Of a stretch of DNA of 64,000 nucleotides, positions 20,862 through 32,095 are shown one piece after another. This stretch comes from Eutrigla gurnardus (Eukaryota; Chordata; Actinopteri; Perciformes; Triglidae). Positions within the stretch are counted from its first letter, which is position 1. Each line of letters opens with the position of its first letter. The stretch covers positions 13,562,366-13,626,365 of the forward strand of contig OY741264.1 in assembly GCA_963514095.1 (NCBI GenBank). The letters run 5' to 3'. A program made the position numbers and the translations under genes. The notes beneath the pieces were generated by a model. It was not told the origin of the DNA. It searched no databases and saw nothing but the letters and a program-made list of their open reading frames with translations.

Positions 20862-23800
20862 AGATGTTTTATATATATAATTTTTATTTACTTTTACGTA
20901 TACAGTACAACAAAGTTGACAAACAGAAACAAAAACAACAACAGCAACAACAACAACTGCAAAAGTTGAGTGGAAGTTCATGAATACATTCATAAAACAC
21001 CCCTCCTACACACACACACATACACACACAAAACACAGAGGGAGTGGTCCCGTTCTGAGACTGGCAGGGCTGGGGACATAGCCCACCAAGACCGGGCACC
21101 ACACAGAGAGTGCTGAAAAGGGAAAATTGAGGCTATCATTCTGCCCGTTCACAATAAAATGCAACATTTTAACATTTGGAAACATTTAATCCTGTTCTCT
21201 TCCACCTGTAGAGTGGGAAGAGAGAGTCAACAAGCCTGGTCCAGTGACCACCTTTCTTTCAGGAGTGACATGATTTGACTCAGGGGATCTGTGTGGTCAC
21301 TGCCCAGATCTTGCAGAGCAGAGGCTGCTTGTTCCATAGAAACAAGTTCCAGAAAATCCTTCTGCCAGTTATCTATATCAAAACAATTTGGTTTCTTCAC
21401 TTTCCAGTTCATAAGAATTAGTCGTTTAGCTGAAAGGAAGGCTAGGTCTAACAAATGTTGAAGTTTTTTTGTGGTTGCTCCCTCTGTTTTCCCAGAAGGC
21501 CCACTGCTGGGTCCAATGGGAAGTTGATTTTAAATAATTTACATAAATAATCTCTGATTTTTAACCAAAATGTCTGTGTTTCTGGGCAATGCCACAGTAA
21601 GTGGATGAGAGTTCCATTCATTCCACACCCATGCCAACACTTATCTGTAACACCATTATTCATTTTCTTAAGTTTATGTGGGGTGATGTAGGATCTGAAC
21701 AGAATCTTGATTTGTATGATTTTATACCTGACACATTTTGAGAGATTGTTTGAGCGGTTCAGAATAGTTTCCCATTGTTCTGATGTTAAGTGTATGCCCA
21801 AATCTTTCTCCCATTGTGCTTGTATAACTTTAGAAGAGATGCAAGAAGAAGTGTAACATAACAGCCTATAGATTTTGGATACCTTTCCACTGCCAGAGAC
21901 TGCATCCCTGAACTTAATATCTAAGAATTAATTATCTGCTAACATGATATTTGCGAAGCTTTGCATGATGGACTTGATTTGAAGGTACTGGAATGTATCC
22001 GAGTTATCTAAACCAAATTTCTTCTTGAGTTCCTTAAAGGAGAGCATTTCTCCGTTGTTTCCCAGGATTTGACCTAGGTTGGTGATGTTTTTTTCTTGCC
22101 ATGAGTCATTGCTAAAAGGTTTCCCACCGGCCTTAAATACTGGGTTGTCCCATATGGGGCATGAAGGTAAAGCTAGACCATTCATTTTGAGTTGTTTGTG
22201 TATTTCAATGACAATTTTACACAAGAATGAAATTAAGGGATTTTTTATGATTTTATTAGATTTGGTGTGGTACCAAAGTGAGGCTAAGGAGATATTCTTA
22301 CAGTTCACAGTGACAAGTTACTGTTCCAGCCATCTCCAGCTATCCATGACTGCCTGCTCGTTCTCGTACGCCCAGAATAAGGGATATACACCATTATACG
22401 CTGAATAATAAGTATGAATATCTGGTATCCCTAGTCCACCCTTTTTCCTGGGGATGGATAGTTTTTTCAGACTAATTCTAGGTTTTTTACCTTTCCATAA
22501 AAATAAAGAAAATAATGTATTGATTTCTCTGAACCATCTCTGGGGGACTTCTAATGGGATGGCGGAGAAGAGAAATGCTATTCGTGGGAGCACATTCATT
22601 TTGAGTACTTCTGTCCTCCCCCACAATGATAATGGTAAATTTGTCCATCTGTTCAAATCGTCCCTCACAGTTTTTAATAATTTAGGGCCGTTTAGCTCAA
22701 AAACGTTGTCAATCGGGGATGTAATATTGATACCAAGATATCGCATACTATCGGATTTCCAGACAATAGGTGTTGAACTCAAATAACCTGAGTGTGTGAG
22801 ACGATTCAAAGAGATGGCCTCGCTCTTTGACCAGTTGATCTTGTAACCACTAAACGCACCAAAATTACTGATGAGTTTAAGCAGATGGGGCACAGAAAGA
22901 GCCGGTCTAGACAATGTCAGTAAAATATCGTCCGCGTAAAGATTAGCTTTAAAGTCATAGTCAAAAAGTGTGATACCTGTTATACTCTGATTTTTCCTGA
23001 TAGCACAGGCAAGGGGCTCAAGTGCTAGGGTGAAGATAGCTGGGGAGGCTGGGCAACCCTGTCTGGTGGATCTAAAAAGCTGAAAAGGGGGTGAGATTAA
23101 ACCATTAGTTTTGACACATGCGACCGGATTGTGATAGAGGGCCTTGATCCATTGTATGCATACTGGTCCGAAACCATACTTCATCAAAACCATACTTCAT
23201 CAAAAGTCAAAATATGGAACAGATAAGACCACTCTATCCGGTCGAATGCTTTCTCAGCATCAAGAGAAATTGCAACCGCAGGATGTTGAAGAGATGCAGC
23301 CTCTGACATTACATGAAACAGTCTTCGCATATTATGGGCAGAATAACGACCAGCAATAAAACCAACTTGGTCCAAATGGATTAGTGATGAGATGACTTTC
23401 TCTAGGCGCATTGCAAGAGTTTTTGCGAAGATTTTATAATCACTATTTAACAAACTTAGAGGACGGAAATTGCCCATTTTCGTGTGATCTTTGCCCGGCT
23501 TTGGCAATAGGGAGATAACAGCCATATTCATACTTTGGGGCATGGATTGAGTTACAATAATATCCCTGTACAATAGGGTCAAGAATGGAGATAGAACTTC
23601 CTGGAAACACTTATAGAAATCAACACTAAAACCATCTTGACCTGGAGCTTTACCAGCAGCGAGAGCTTTAACGGCTGCCTTAACCTCCAGTTCCTGGACA
23701 TCTTTCTCAAGATATGTCTTATCGTCCTCTTTCAACTCGGGGAGAGGTGCACTTCTAAGAAAGTCATCAATCATATCAGGATTAAATCTACATTCTGATT

Positions 23801-24119
23801 CATACAACTTTGAGTAATATTCTTGAAATGCCTGATTTATTTATTTCTGCTCACATACTAAAGATCCATTCTGATCGTATAAGGTCATTATGGATGAGTT
23901 ACTCTCAATTTGTTTTAATCTTAGTGCAAGCATTCTGCCAACTTTGTCGCCTGTTTCAAAATGTTTTTTCCTTAATTTATATAATGCAGTAGAGGTTTCT
24001 TCATGTATAATTGACTGTAACTCTGTTCTCGTGAGTAACACCATTGTTTTTTTCTGATTTCTGATCATTAGGATCTCTCATATGCTGCATTTCCAGGTTC
24101 TTTAGCTCTGACATCAATG
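20862..24119 (-). mobile_element. Tx1/L1-type LINE, 5'-truncated, inserted in BEL
   Basis: The ORF2 reverse transcriptase is read on the minus strand: AAGKAPGQDGFSVDFY, LLPKPGKDHTKMGNFRPLSLLN, DQVGFIAGRYSAHN, then NLYADDILLTLSRP (catalytic YADD) and LFLWKGKKPRISLKKL. Frames break at about 23190 (a 16-bp tandem duplication), 22310, 21900 and 21450. The endonuclease domain is missing. GGGGAT occurs at 20856-20861 and 24120-24125 as a probable short target duplication. The 3' end is AT-rich without a clear poly(A). Confidence 0.9.
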
Positions 24120-25900
24120 GGGGATCAGCCCAAAATTTGCGCATCCAGGAGAGGACGCTGCGCCGAACAAGTGCACTTTCATGTGGAACTCACTAGGCTG
24201 TGAGTTCAAGTCTCCCTGCTTCCACCAAAAAAAGCGCAGGTAGTCGCGATCAGCTTCCTTGACGTGGAACTGATGGAACATCTTCTCGATTTCCCACATC
24301 AGGGCAACGGGATGTTTTCGAAAGCGGATGAGGACTCCACTCAAGTTGTTTAACATGTCAGGTCCAGAGAGAAGATGGTCATTTAAGCTGGTCCCTTTGT
24401 ATCTGGCAAAGCAGTCAAACACTACCCGAAGTTTATCTGGCTTCTTCGCATGGCGAACACCATGATGCGGGATGTACCATCTCTCTCCCTTGCTCCCACC
24501 ATCTTCAATCAGCTCGGCGTCTCCTCTCTCAATGACCTCTTCCATGAACTTGACGTACTGCTCCTTATATTTTTCGTCCCGTTGCAGTTTCCGTTTGAGG
24601 TGGTTGAGACGTATCATGGCTGAGTCCCTGTTGTCAGGCAAGCTGGGTCTGGTTTTGAAGGGCAGAGGCATTTCATAATGACCATGTATGTTCTTCCGTA
24701 TGCCCTCCTCTACCTTCTTGAGGAATGTGATGTCATCTTGTGACACTGTTTTTCCACCTTCGCTGCCATCCTTGAAATCCGATTCAAGGATACGGATCAC
24801 ATCGACAGGGGTTGCTGGAGGCAGCTCCTTAACTGTGATCCTATGACACAGATGACTTGTGCACAGGGAATCATAGCTTGGTGATGAGCGCCCCACTATG
24901 CTCCATCCTAGGTCCGTTTGTATAGCATAGGGGTCCTCGTCTCCTCCTAATATGACTCGCCTTGGAGCCATGGCTCTGGAGCAGTTGTAGCCAATTTGAA
25001 GTCCTACTTCACAATCCTTCAGTGGTTGGATTTCATCAACTATTTCTGCAAGATGACTCCATTGTTTTGCTGTCTCACAAGTAGGAATGTGGGAGCGGTT
25101 TATTGGTATACCTTCCTTTGTGTAGGTCACTGGAAGATTGACTTGTATGGCAGAACTGTATCCTCTTACACGAAGGCCTGAAACACTCTCGCTTGCAACG
25201 ATTGAGTCTTTTCCACTCATGGTAGTCAACTTCAGCTTCACTGGAAACTTGTCTGCATCAAGACCTTCGCTCACTTCTTGGTCGATAAATGTAGTGTCAC
25301 TCTGGGAGTCAAGAAGGGCGTAGACAAGTTTCTCAGCCGTAGGATTATTTTTGGATGACACCCACACTGGTATCACCATTGATGTGCTGAAGGAGCCTTC
25401 TACCGTTACACTGAGTGATGTCGCAACAGGACTTTGACTCGATCCTACTTCTGGTGAAAACCTTTCCCTCACATAGTTGTTATCATGAAGGGCTGTAGGA
25501 TGCCTTCCCTTGCAGGTGTCACAGAAATGACGATGGCGACAGTCTTTCGCGCTGTGGCCTGTTTTTAAACATCCATAGCAGAGTTTCTGCTGCTTTACGT
25601 ACTTTCGTCGCTCGCCCAATGACATCTCTGTGAACTTGGAGCATGCATGGAGCTGATGATTAGCGTCTTGACAAAGAATACATGGTGTCTTAGCCTTTCT
25701 GTAATTTTGATTCTCATCTGACCTTCGTTTCTCATTATCAGCAACTGTTTGAGTGGTGAGAACACTGGCCTTGTTTCTCTTCAGGTCTCTGGGATTTCTC
25801 TTTTCAGTGCTTGAATCTGATGAACGAAGGGCATGTAATGAGGTAATGGGATTGCAGGCAATCTCAGCTTCAGTTGAAATGAAGTCAGCAAAGTCCTTGG
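24120..25900 (-). pseudogene. BEL/Pao zinc knuckle, protease and RT N-terminus
   Basis: In order: two Cys/His knuckles (CYGCLKTGHSAKDC; FCDTCKGRHPTALH), an aspartic protease motif ALLDSQSDTTFID (Asp present, in the DxQS form seen in this clade) and the N-terminal RT region (RVVFDCFARYKGTSLNDHLL). It ends at the L1 insertion just before the catalytic YVDD block. The frame is open throughout from 25625 to 24120. The L1 then supplies the stop. Confidence 0.9.
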
Positions 25901-27412
25901 AAATTCTTGTTTCTCATTCAGGCTTCGTGTGACCAGACGGTTCCAGCGTGAAGCCGCCCAGTCTGGAAGTTTATGAACGAGCTTCTGGTTTTCCTCGCAA
26001 TCATTCAGTATGTCAAGGCCCTTGACATGAGGCATGGCATCTTGACAGGCGTTCAGAAAGTCTGAGAAGTTTCTGAGTTCCTCAGCGTCCTTAGGTTGAA
26101 TTCTTGGCCATTTAGAAAGTCTTTCTCTGAACACTCTCTGAATAGCGAATGGCTGGCCAAAGCGACGATTTAACTTGTTCCAAGCATCTTGGTAGGCCTC
26201 ATTATCGTTTCGGTAGAAGGTGCCATCAAGAGCTTGGCGTGCTGGGCCGCCAACATATTTCTTGAGATAATAGAGTTTTTCTGCTGGAGAGATCGCCCTT
26301 TGGTCAACGAGCGAAGTAAACGCTGCTCTCCATTCAATGAATCGGATCGGATCACCGCTGAAGACAAATGGCTCAGGAACAGGGAGCCTATTTAAAGCTA
26401 TTCTGTCTTGAAAGACCTGAGTGAGTGAGGAAATGTCTGTGCGAGAGGGTACTGCAACATGGGGTGAGGGGGCTGTAGTTACAGGCACGTTATTTGGTTC
26501 CCTTTTCCTTTCCTTGTTGGTGTAGCAAGCAGCGTCACGTTCCGTCTCCTCATAGGCTTTAAGCTTGGCCTGAGCTGCCCGCACCTCTCTCTCTGCCTGC
26601 AATCGCTCCAACTCACGCTTTTGTGCTTCTAAATCCTTCCGTTGTTGTTCCTCTAACTCTCGTATTGATTCTCTTTGTCTTTCTTCTTCAAGCAGCATCC
26701 CATAGTTTGATTCTTTCACTGCTAGTTCAGCTGCTGCATCTGCACGCTTAGCTGCTAGTGACGATGCCACTGAATGGTGATCAGACTTGCCGTGACTTAT
26801 CACAGAAACATCAGATTTATAGATGGACCTTGCGTAATCATGGTGGAGCAGTTCATGAAGACGGTGTCTTTCCTGTTTTTCATCAAACTCCCCTTCATCG
26901 TATATTGCTCTGTCATAGGCGATACTGATGATTTTCTTGGACACGGATTCACACGTGTCAACCTTTCTTCTTATGTCATTGGAAGGTGTGGTGAGGTCTC
27001 TGATTTCAAAGTACATGTTCATTATAGCTTCTTTAGTTTTCTTAAGTTCATCTATGAGAAACCAGAGCTCACCCTCTGACATGTACGTCTTCAGTTGCTC
27101 TCTCGTCTTGCGTATTTGTAGCTTCCATTTCTCATACATGGATAACAGCCTTTTCTCCCTTTTCTTGGCCTCTTCCTCTTGGAGCACACGCATTTTCTCG
27201 GTAGGATGCCGTGCACGCTCAGAGCGACGGAGGCCCTCAGGTTGGTCATCACCTACTTCCTGTAAATTACCATGTTGATCAGTAAGGCCCTGTTGTGTAG
27301 CTTCAACTGTCTCCATCAGATGTGATTCCTCAATAGCATCTGCTTCATGCTCAGAACCAGCTCCCTGGTTCACCAACTCCTTTTCATTAGCTGACTCTGC
27401 CATAATCAACAA
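25781..27412 (-). pseudogene. BEL/Pao Gag-like protein
   Basis: A 543-codon frame from MLIMAESANEKELV. Residues ~60-300 are highly charged with long coiled-coil stretches (EEERQRESIRELEEQQRKDL). Residues ~340-540 contain the DUF1759-like capsid region typical of BEL/Pao (PEPFVFSGDPIRFIEWRAAF; KLYYLKKYVGGPARQALDG). A frameshift near 25,900 moves the coding sequence to the frame used by the downstream segment, so the polyprotein is broken here. Confidence 0.88.
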
Positions 27413-28018
27413 ACCTTCAACCCTTTAAGTTAGAAGGAACACTTAAGCAGATATGTTCAAAAAACTTACAGTGAAAAGCATAAACACAGTATATAGCACG
27501 TATAATAACCAGCGTAGATGCATTAATGTAGAGACACTCAAATGGCTGCAAATGTGAATGTGACACTGCAATAAATTAAATTCTCAAAGTCCAAAAAAAT
27601 ACAAAATTCAAAAGTGAAAAATGTCCCTCAATTATAAAGTCCATTTATAGCATGTAAATGTATTAACAGTTTCTCCTTGTTGCTGTTGAGCAGATGTTAA
27701 ATGTTCACTTGTTCAGTCCAAAAGCTGTTTGTCCGTTGTTCACCTTGTTGGCAAACCATAGTCTGTATGAGGTTAATACTCACAGTTCTGCCTCATTGTC
27801 ACTGAGTATATCTGTGCTTGACCATTGCACCGAATCCTTGAGACTGCTGCCCGAAGCTCTATAGAGCAGGTATCAACGCGTGGAAACCTGCGTTGTATGA
27901 TGGACCCTCGTGGACAGCCAGTGGCGAGGCTGCAGCAGCAGCACACTGTGAAGACCCTCTGTAGTGGTTCGTCTTGGAGGCAGCAGGTCGTCGGGATCGA
28001 TGAGGGCCAAGCTCTTAC
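27413..28018 (-). other. BEL untranslated leader
   Basis: Region between the 5' LTR and the gag start on the minus strand. I could not identify a primer-binding site with confidence. Confidence 0.5.
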
Positions 28019-28698
28019 TGTAGCGAACCACAGCCAGACAATGGTGAAGCTTACTGATGTTTTCAAGAAGCCTTTATTTATGCTCAGCCGTCATCCTTGT
28101 TTGAACATAAATCTCGCTTTTCATTCATATCCGTTCTTCCTTTAACACCGTAAGAGCTAAAGGACAGATGAATGAAATAAAATGAGCTCTTATAAATAAA
28201 TAAAATTAACCTTTGTAAATGATTTTACCAAAATATGCCTTATGACAATATAGTTGAGCCTTAATCAACATTTCGCATGAGATAATGATAATACAATGTT
28301 TGCCACAAACACATAAACTATTATTAGCTCAATCATCACCACCATGAGGCCAAACATATATACACTACACAGAGGCTAACATTAGCATGGCTATTAGCGT
28401 ATGACAATTAGCATTTTTCCACACATAAAATCGAATAAATTACACATGGCTGGACATAAACAACATGTTGTTTACACAGTACCTTGTTCCCAATTCCAGC
28501 TGGGTGCTTAACCATATGACGTAGAACCCTTTAGGAGCAGAATTATCATGCCTGACTGCACCGTTTGCTGTCTGCTCAGAGAAAACGTAAAGAAAAACGC
28601 GACACGGGAGCTTGTTACTTCCGGTGCCTGATCGCCAAAATAAAAGCACAGGAAGTGAATCCCTTTTTACCATGAAGTCATTTTTAGAGTTACTTACA
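28019..28698 (-). repeat. BEL 5' LTR, full length
   Basis: 680 bp, TG...CA, sharing its first ~188 plus-strand bases with the truncated partner. Only a few differences are visible in the shared part (for example acaaataaat versus acagatgaat). Confidence 0.85.
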
Positions 28699-28703
28699 CT
28701 GAG

Positions 28704-29350
28704 AAGCCACTGTATCCCTCAAAATAGTAACAGGCACCTTGTTACCTTCTGAAGTCAAAGCCACAACCCCCCCATAAGAAATGGTGCATAAATGTCAAGC
28801 TCTGACTCACGAGGACCAGGAGCCACCTCAGCCACAGGACTGGAAGTATTTACAAAACGTACAGACTTCACTGGCGCCTACTCTCCATGCAGAGCATAAC
28901 AATTTTGCAACAATGTGCCCCCGTTTTTTACAGTAGAAACAAACCACTTGACCTTCAGTGGTCTGATCCTCCAGAATGGACTTCTCTGTCCCACCAGAAC
29001 CATCGCTCTGATAAGGCTGGAAAGAGACAGCACCGTCATTTTTAACTGGACGATCATGCACCACAGATTTATCAAACACAGGTTTATGCGTAAGAACATA
29101 TTCATCGGCAAGAATAGCAGCATTGGACAAATTCACAGGCTACTGCTCGTTGAGATATGTGGCAACTCTATCTGGTACAGTTTCTGAACTCTTCGATAAG
29201 CACCAAGGCCTTAAGATCGTCCAATGTTTTAACACCTTGCGCTGAACACCAGCGATCAAACAAAGCCTCCTTCTCTTGAGCAAACTCGACAAAAGCCTGA
29301 GACTCCTGCTTCCTGGACTTACGAAATTTCTGACGAAAATGCGTCCTCAG
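28704..29350 (-). pseudogene. Gypsy Gag and protease N-terminus
   Basis: Minus strand, from the right: a SCAN/Gag-like helical region (EKEALFDRWCSAQGVKTLDD), a spacer, and one CCHC knuckle (CFYCKKRGHIV) disrupted by a 2-bp insertion. The protease start follows, with its active-site motif read as DTVA instead of DTGA, directly beside the BEL insertion. It is the upstream half of the Gypsy whose other parts lie at 19613-20379 and 13068-13191. Confidence 0.82.
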
Positions 29351-29910
29351 ACTTCAGACGGGAACTTGCGCGAGACTTGCATTGTTTTGGCTATGGGCTG
29401 CTGTTTAGCTGTAAGCAATTGTTGCTATGTTGTAACATAGTCATACATATGGACATAACAGCTTCATGGATTTATTATGTCATATTTATTATGACAACTG
29501 CACTGCTCGATCGTTTCTTTATGGATAAACAATCAAAACTACGAGGAAAACGTTTCTGCGGTGAGTAGGAGGGACGAGCGCGTGCCCAACATTCTACTGC
29601 TAATGCTACGGGGTGATTTGAGGTGAGTAACTCAATGCAAAAACACATATTTATGTCGTTTCGCCACACTATTTGAGCTAAACGAGCGTGTCTTGTAAGG
29701 ACCCAACCTGTGTTGCATAGGTCTTGGAAATATTTTCTGAGGCCCAGCAAAGCAGATAAAACTTGCCCTTTATGGGTTAGCATTGGAGCTATTCTGGAAG
29801 GCTCGCAGGCAGGTACACATCTCGGGCTAGGTCAAGTCAATTTTTGTCTGTTTTTTTGCTTCTAATAAGTCGGGATGCCCCTGGGGACAACAAAAAATGG
29901 ATTTCTCCTT
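29351..29910. other. Unassigned block between Gypsy gag and an LTR-like fragment
   Basis: No coding signature. It interrupts the expected Gypsy leader, so it is probably another insertion, but I see no matching ends. Confidence 0.4.
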
Positions 29911-29990
29911 TAAGGAAGAGATCAACAGGGAGGAAAGACCAAGAAGGAGGGGGACGCATAACACAACAAAACTACTTTGTTAGGTTTAGT
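29911..29990 (-). repeat. Possible remnant of the Gypsy 5' LTR
   Basis: About 40 bp (aaggaagagatcaacaggga and following ggaaagaccaagaagg) closely matches 12968-13006 in the 3' LTR. The match fades to the right. Position fits a 5' LTR, but the remnant is short. Confidence 0.35.
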
Positions 29991-30394
29991 AAAAAAAGAC
30001 ATCATGGTTTGGCTTAAAATTACAACATTGAAATAAAAAGTAGCAAAACAGCAATACAATAAAAAACTACACATCTGTGAGAAGTCGAGATCAAACGTAC
30101 ACTCCACAATGGAGTTTTGTTATGAGGGAAAGTCATTTTTAGCCTTTTTGATAATGCTTATATTTATACTGGCTCAGACTATTATATAGTCATATTTCTA
30201 TTATTGCTATGTAGCTAGCTTTGCTTTATTATCATTATAGTATATCCACTGCTGCTGTTATCACTCATAGAAATACTTTTCTACCATTTGTTCAGCCATT
30301 ACTGTTACTACCAATATTGCTGCTCTTATGTAAAAGTTCTGTCATGTGGATTGACTAAGTAGTAATTTCTGTTGTTTATTATATACCCATCTAT

Positions 30395-30555
30395 TGCACC
30401 CTGGGAGAGGGATCCATCTTCAGCAACAGGGGGGTTTAGCTAATTTGATGTTAGTACAGAAGATGCCCTGTGCTGTACATATTTTAAAGCCACCTGAGGC
30501 AAATTCATGATTTGGGGCTATATAAATAAAATTGAAGTAGATTGATTTGAATATA
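30395..30555 (+). repeat. CR1/L2-like LINE 3' end
   Basis: Sequence of the type ...gggagagggatccatcttc... to gccctgtgctgtacatattt, aaagccacctgaggcaaatt and ggctatataaataaaattga is a familiar fish LINE tail. No coding part is attached. Confidence 0.6.
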
Positions 30556-31542
30556 AGTGGTCTATTTCATCGGAAATCTGAGAACCTGACAATTAATTTG
30601 AGATGCAGCTCAACTTGTTGAGTTGTTGTAGTCAGAAATAAAAAAAACATTTAAATACTTTACAACGTAAAATGACTAGGACATTATGATAGATGTATGA
30701 TGTCCATTCCCATGCTTACTGTTTCATAAGTTGTTGTGACAATTTGTGGGTTAATACCATTTCCCGGACTCAGGCCATGCTTAAATGGCAAAAACAACTC
30801 ATTTTAGAAGAAGACTAGAGTGCATCAGTCTTTTGTACCAAACTATTGAGATAAACACTCATTGCATATATTACTGATGATCTTATCTGCTAACCCACAT
30901 GTGGACTCACCTTGCAGGATTCTTCAAGCACCTGCCATCTTTCCTCCATTGTGCCTCAACAAGATAAATATTTCACTTCATATGCTGTGCGGATATTCTT
31001 CCCATTGAAGGACACTTTGATTTTGCACGATGGTGCATATGTGAGCAATGTGCTTAATCCCCTATTTATGCAATAGGCTTTCTGAGAGAGATGTAAAGGG
31101 GGACACTGTGACAGGAGCTTCCCAGGCCTCACATACACTGGGACCCAGAAGGAGCATTCATCTGTCTTAGGCAGTGCTTGCTATTCTTATCTTAATTGAT
31201 GGCAAGCTATTTCTGGCTGCCTTGCAATAGCCTTTCACATTATTCCCCCTCACCCATCTTTCTACCCTCCTCTCGCAGTTCTCCACTTTCAATTTCTACT
31301 CTTTTCTGTTTATCACACTCTCTTTTCTTTACTCCCCCCATGCTTTCTCCCACCGCCTCCCTTTGTCTGTCTCTGAGTCAATCTGTATCTCCTCAGTTCT
31401 TCCTGGGTGATTTATTGGCTCTGCTCTACCTGGTCTGAATTCCTACCTGCATTATGGAAATCGTGCGATGCTTAATGCCAGCAGTGATGCAGGCTGGCTC
31501 CCCTGAGGGATGTGTACTGGCCAAACTCTGCGTCAGCTGTTC

Positions 31543-31564
31543 CATCACACACACACACACACAC

Positions 31565-31601
<37 letters not shown>

Positions 31602-31616
31602 AACACACACACACAA
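31543..31616. repeat. (CA)n microsatellite
   Basis: ACACAC run with a few interruptions (cgc, aaacaaac). Confidence 0.95.
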
Positions 31617-31909
31617 GCCAAAAGGTGTTGTGTAGGTTTTAAACACTATAGAAAATGTCTTTCCAGAACTCCGCATTGTAATAATACCTCTCTCCCCTGC
31701 TCCGCTTGGCATATGGACGCATCCATCAACACCTCCCACAGGTTGTGCATGTTTTCCCAAACATGTTCGGATAAAAACTATAAAATAATTTGATAGCTTT
31801 GAAATACTGCTCTCACAGGTTTCTACGTCTCATGAGTCTCTGAGTGAACTGTAATTTAAGAAAGCAGATTCTGGTTCTTATGGTGTGTTCACGCCAAACG
31901 AAACACATC

Positions 31910-32095
31910 TTATCAAGATGCTGCTGCTCACTGTTTATTTGCACTGAACTTTTGCACTAATTCTGTTTTCTTTCTTTGTTGTTGTTTTGTGTCTATTCTT
32001 GTACAATTTATTCCTGTACACCTACTCTGTGTGTGCCCCATAATTGCCCACCGGGGACAAATTTAATATCTTGAATTTTAATTGAATTGAACACA
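31910..32095 (+). repeat. Possible LINE 3' end
   Basis: The end gcccaccggggacaaattta...ttgaattttaattgaattga is of the form seen at LINE tails in fish. No coding part. Confidence 0.45.

Larger units (their letters stand above)
20380..28703 (-). mobile_element. BEL/Pao retrotransposon inserted in Gypsy, internally deleted
   Basis: The body is 20385-28698 with TGTAGCG...TTACA termini and a 5-bp duplication CTGAG at 20380-20384 and 28699-28703. The order on the minus strand is 5' LTR (28698-28019), leader, gag, zinc knuckle-protease-RT, then a Tx1/L1 insertion, a last RT piece and a truncated 3' LTR. RNase H and integrase are absent; the deletion runs from RT into the LTR. It cannot be autonomous. 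Confidence 0.93.

Noticed and set aside
29345..29911. DNA transposon with matching inverted ends between gag and the LTR-like fragment
   Set aside because: I could not find an inverted match between the two edges.
31426..31793. Open frames rich in Cys-Val or Thr-His through the CA microsatellite
   Set aside because: They are simple translations of a dinucleotide repeat.
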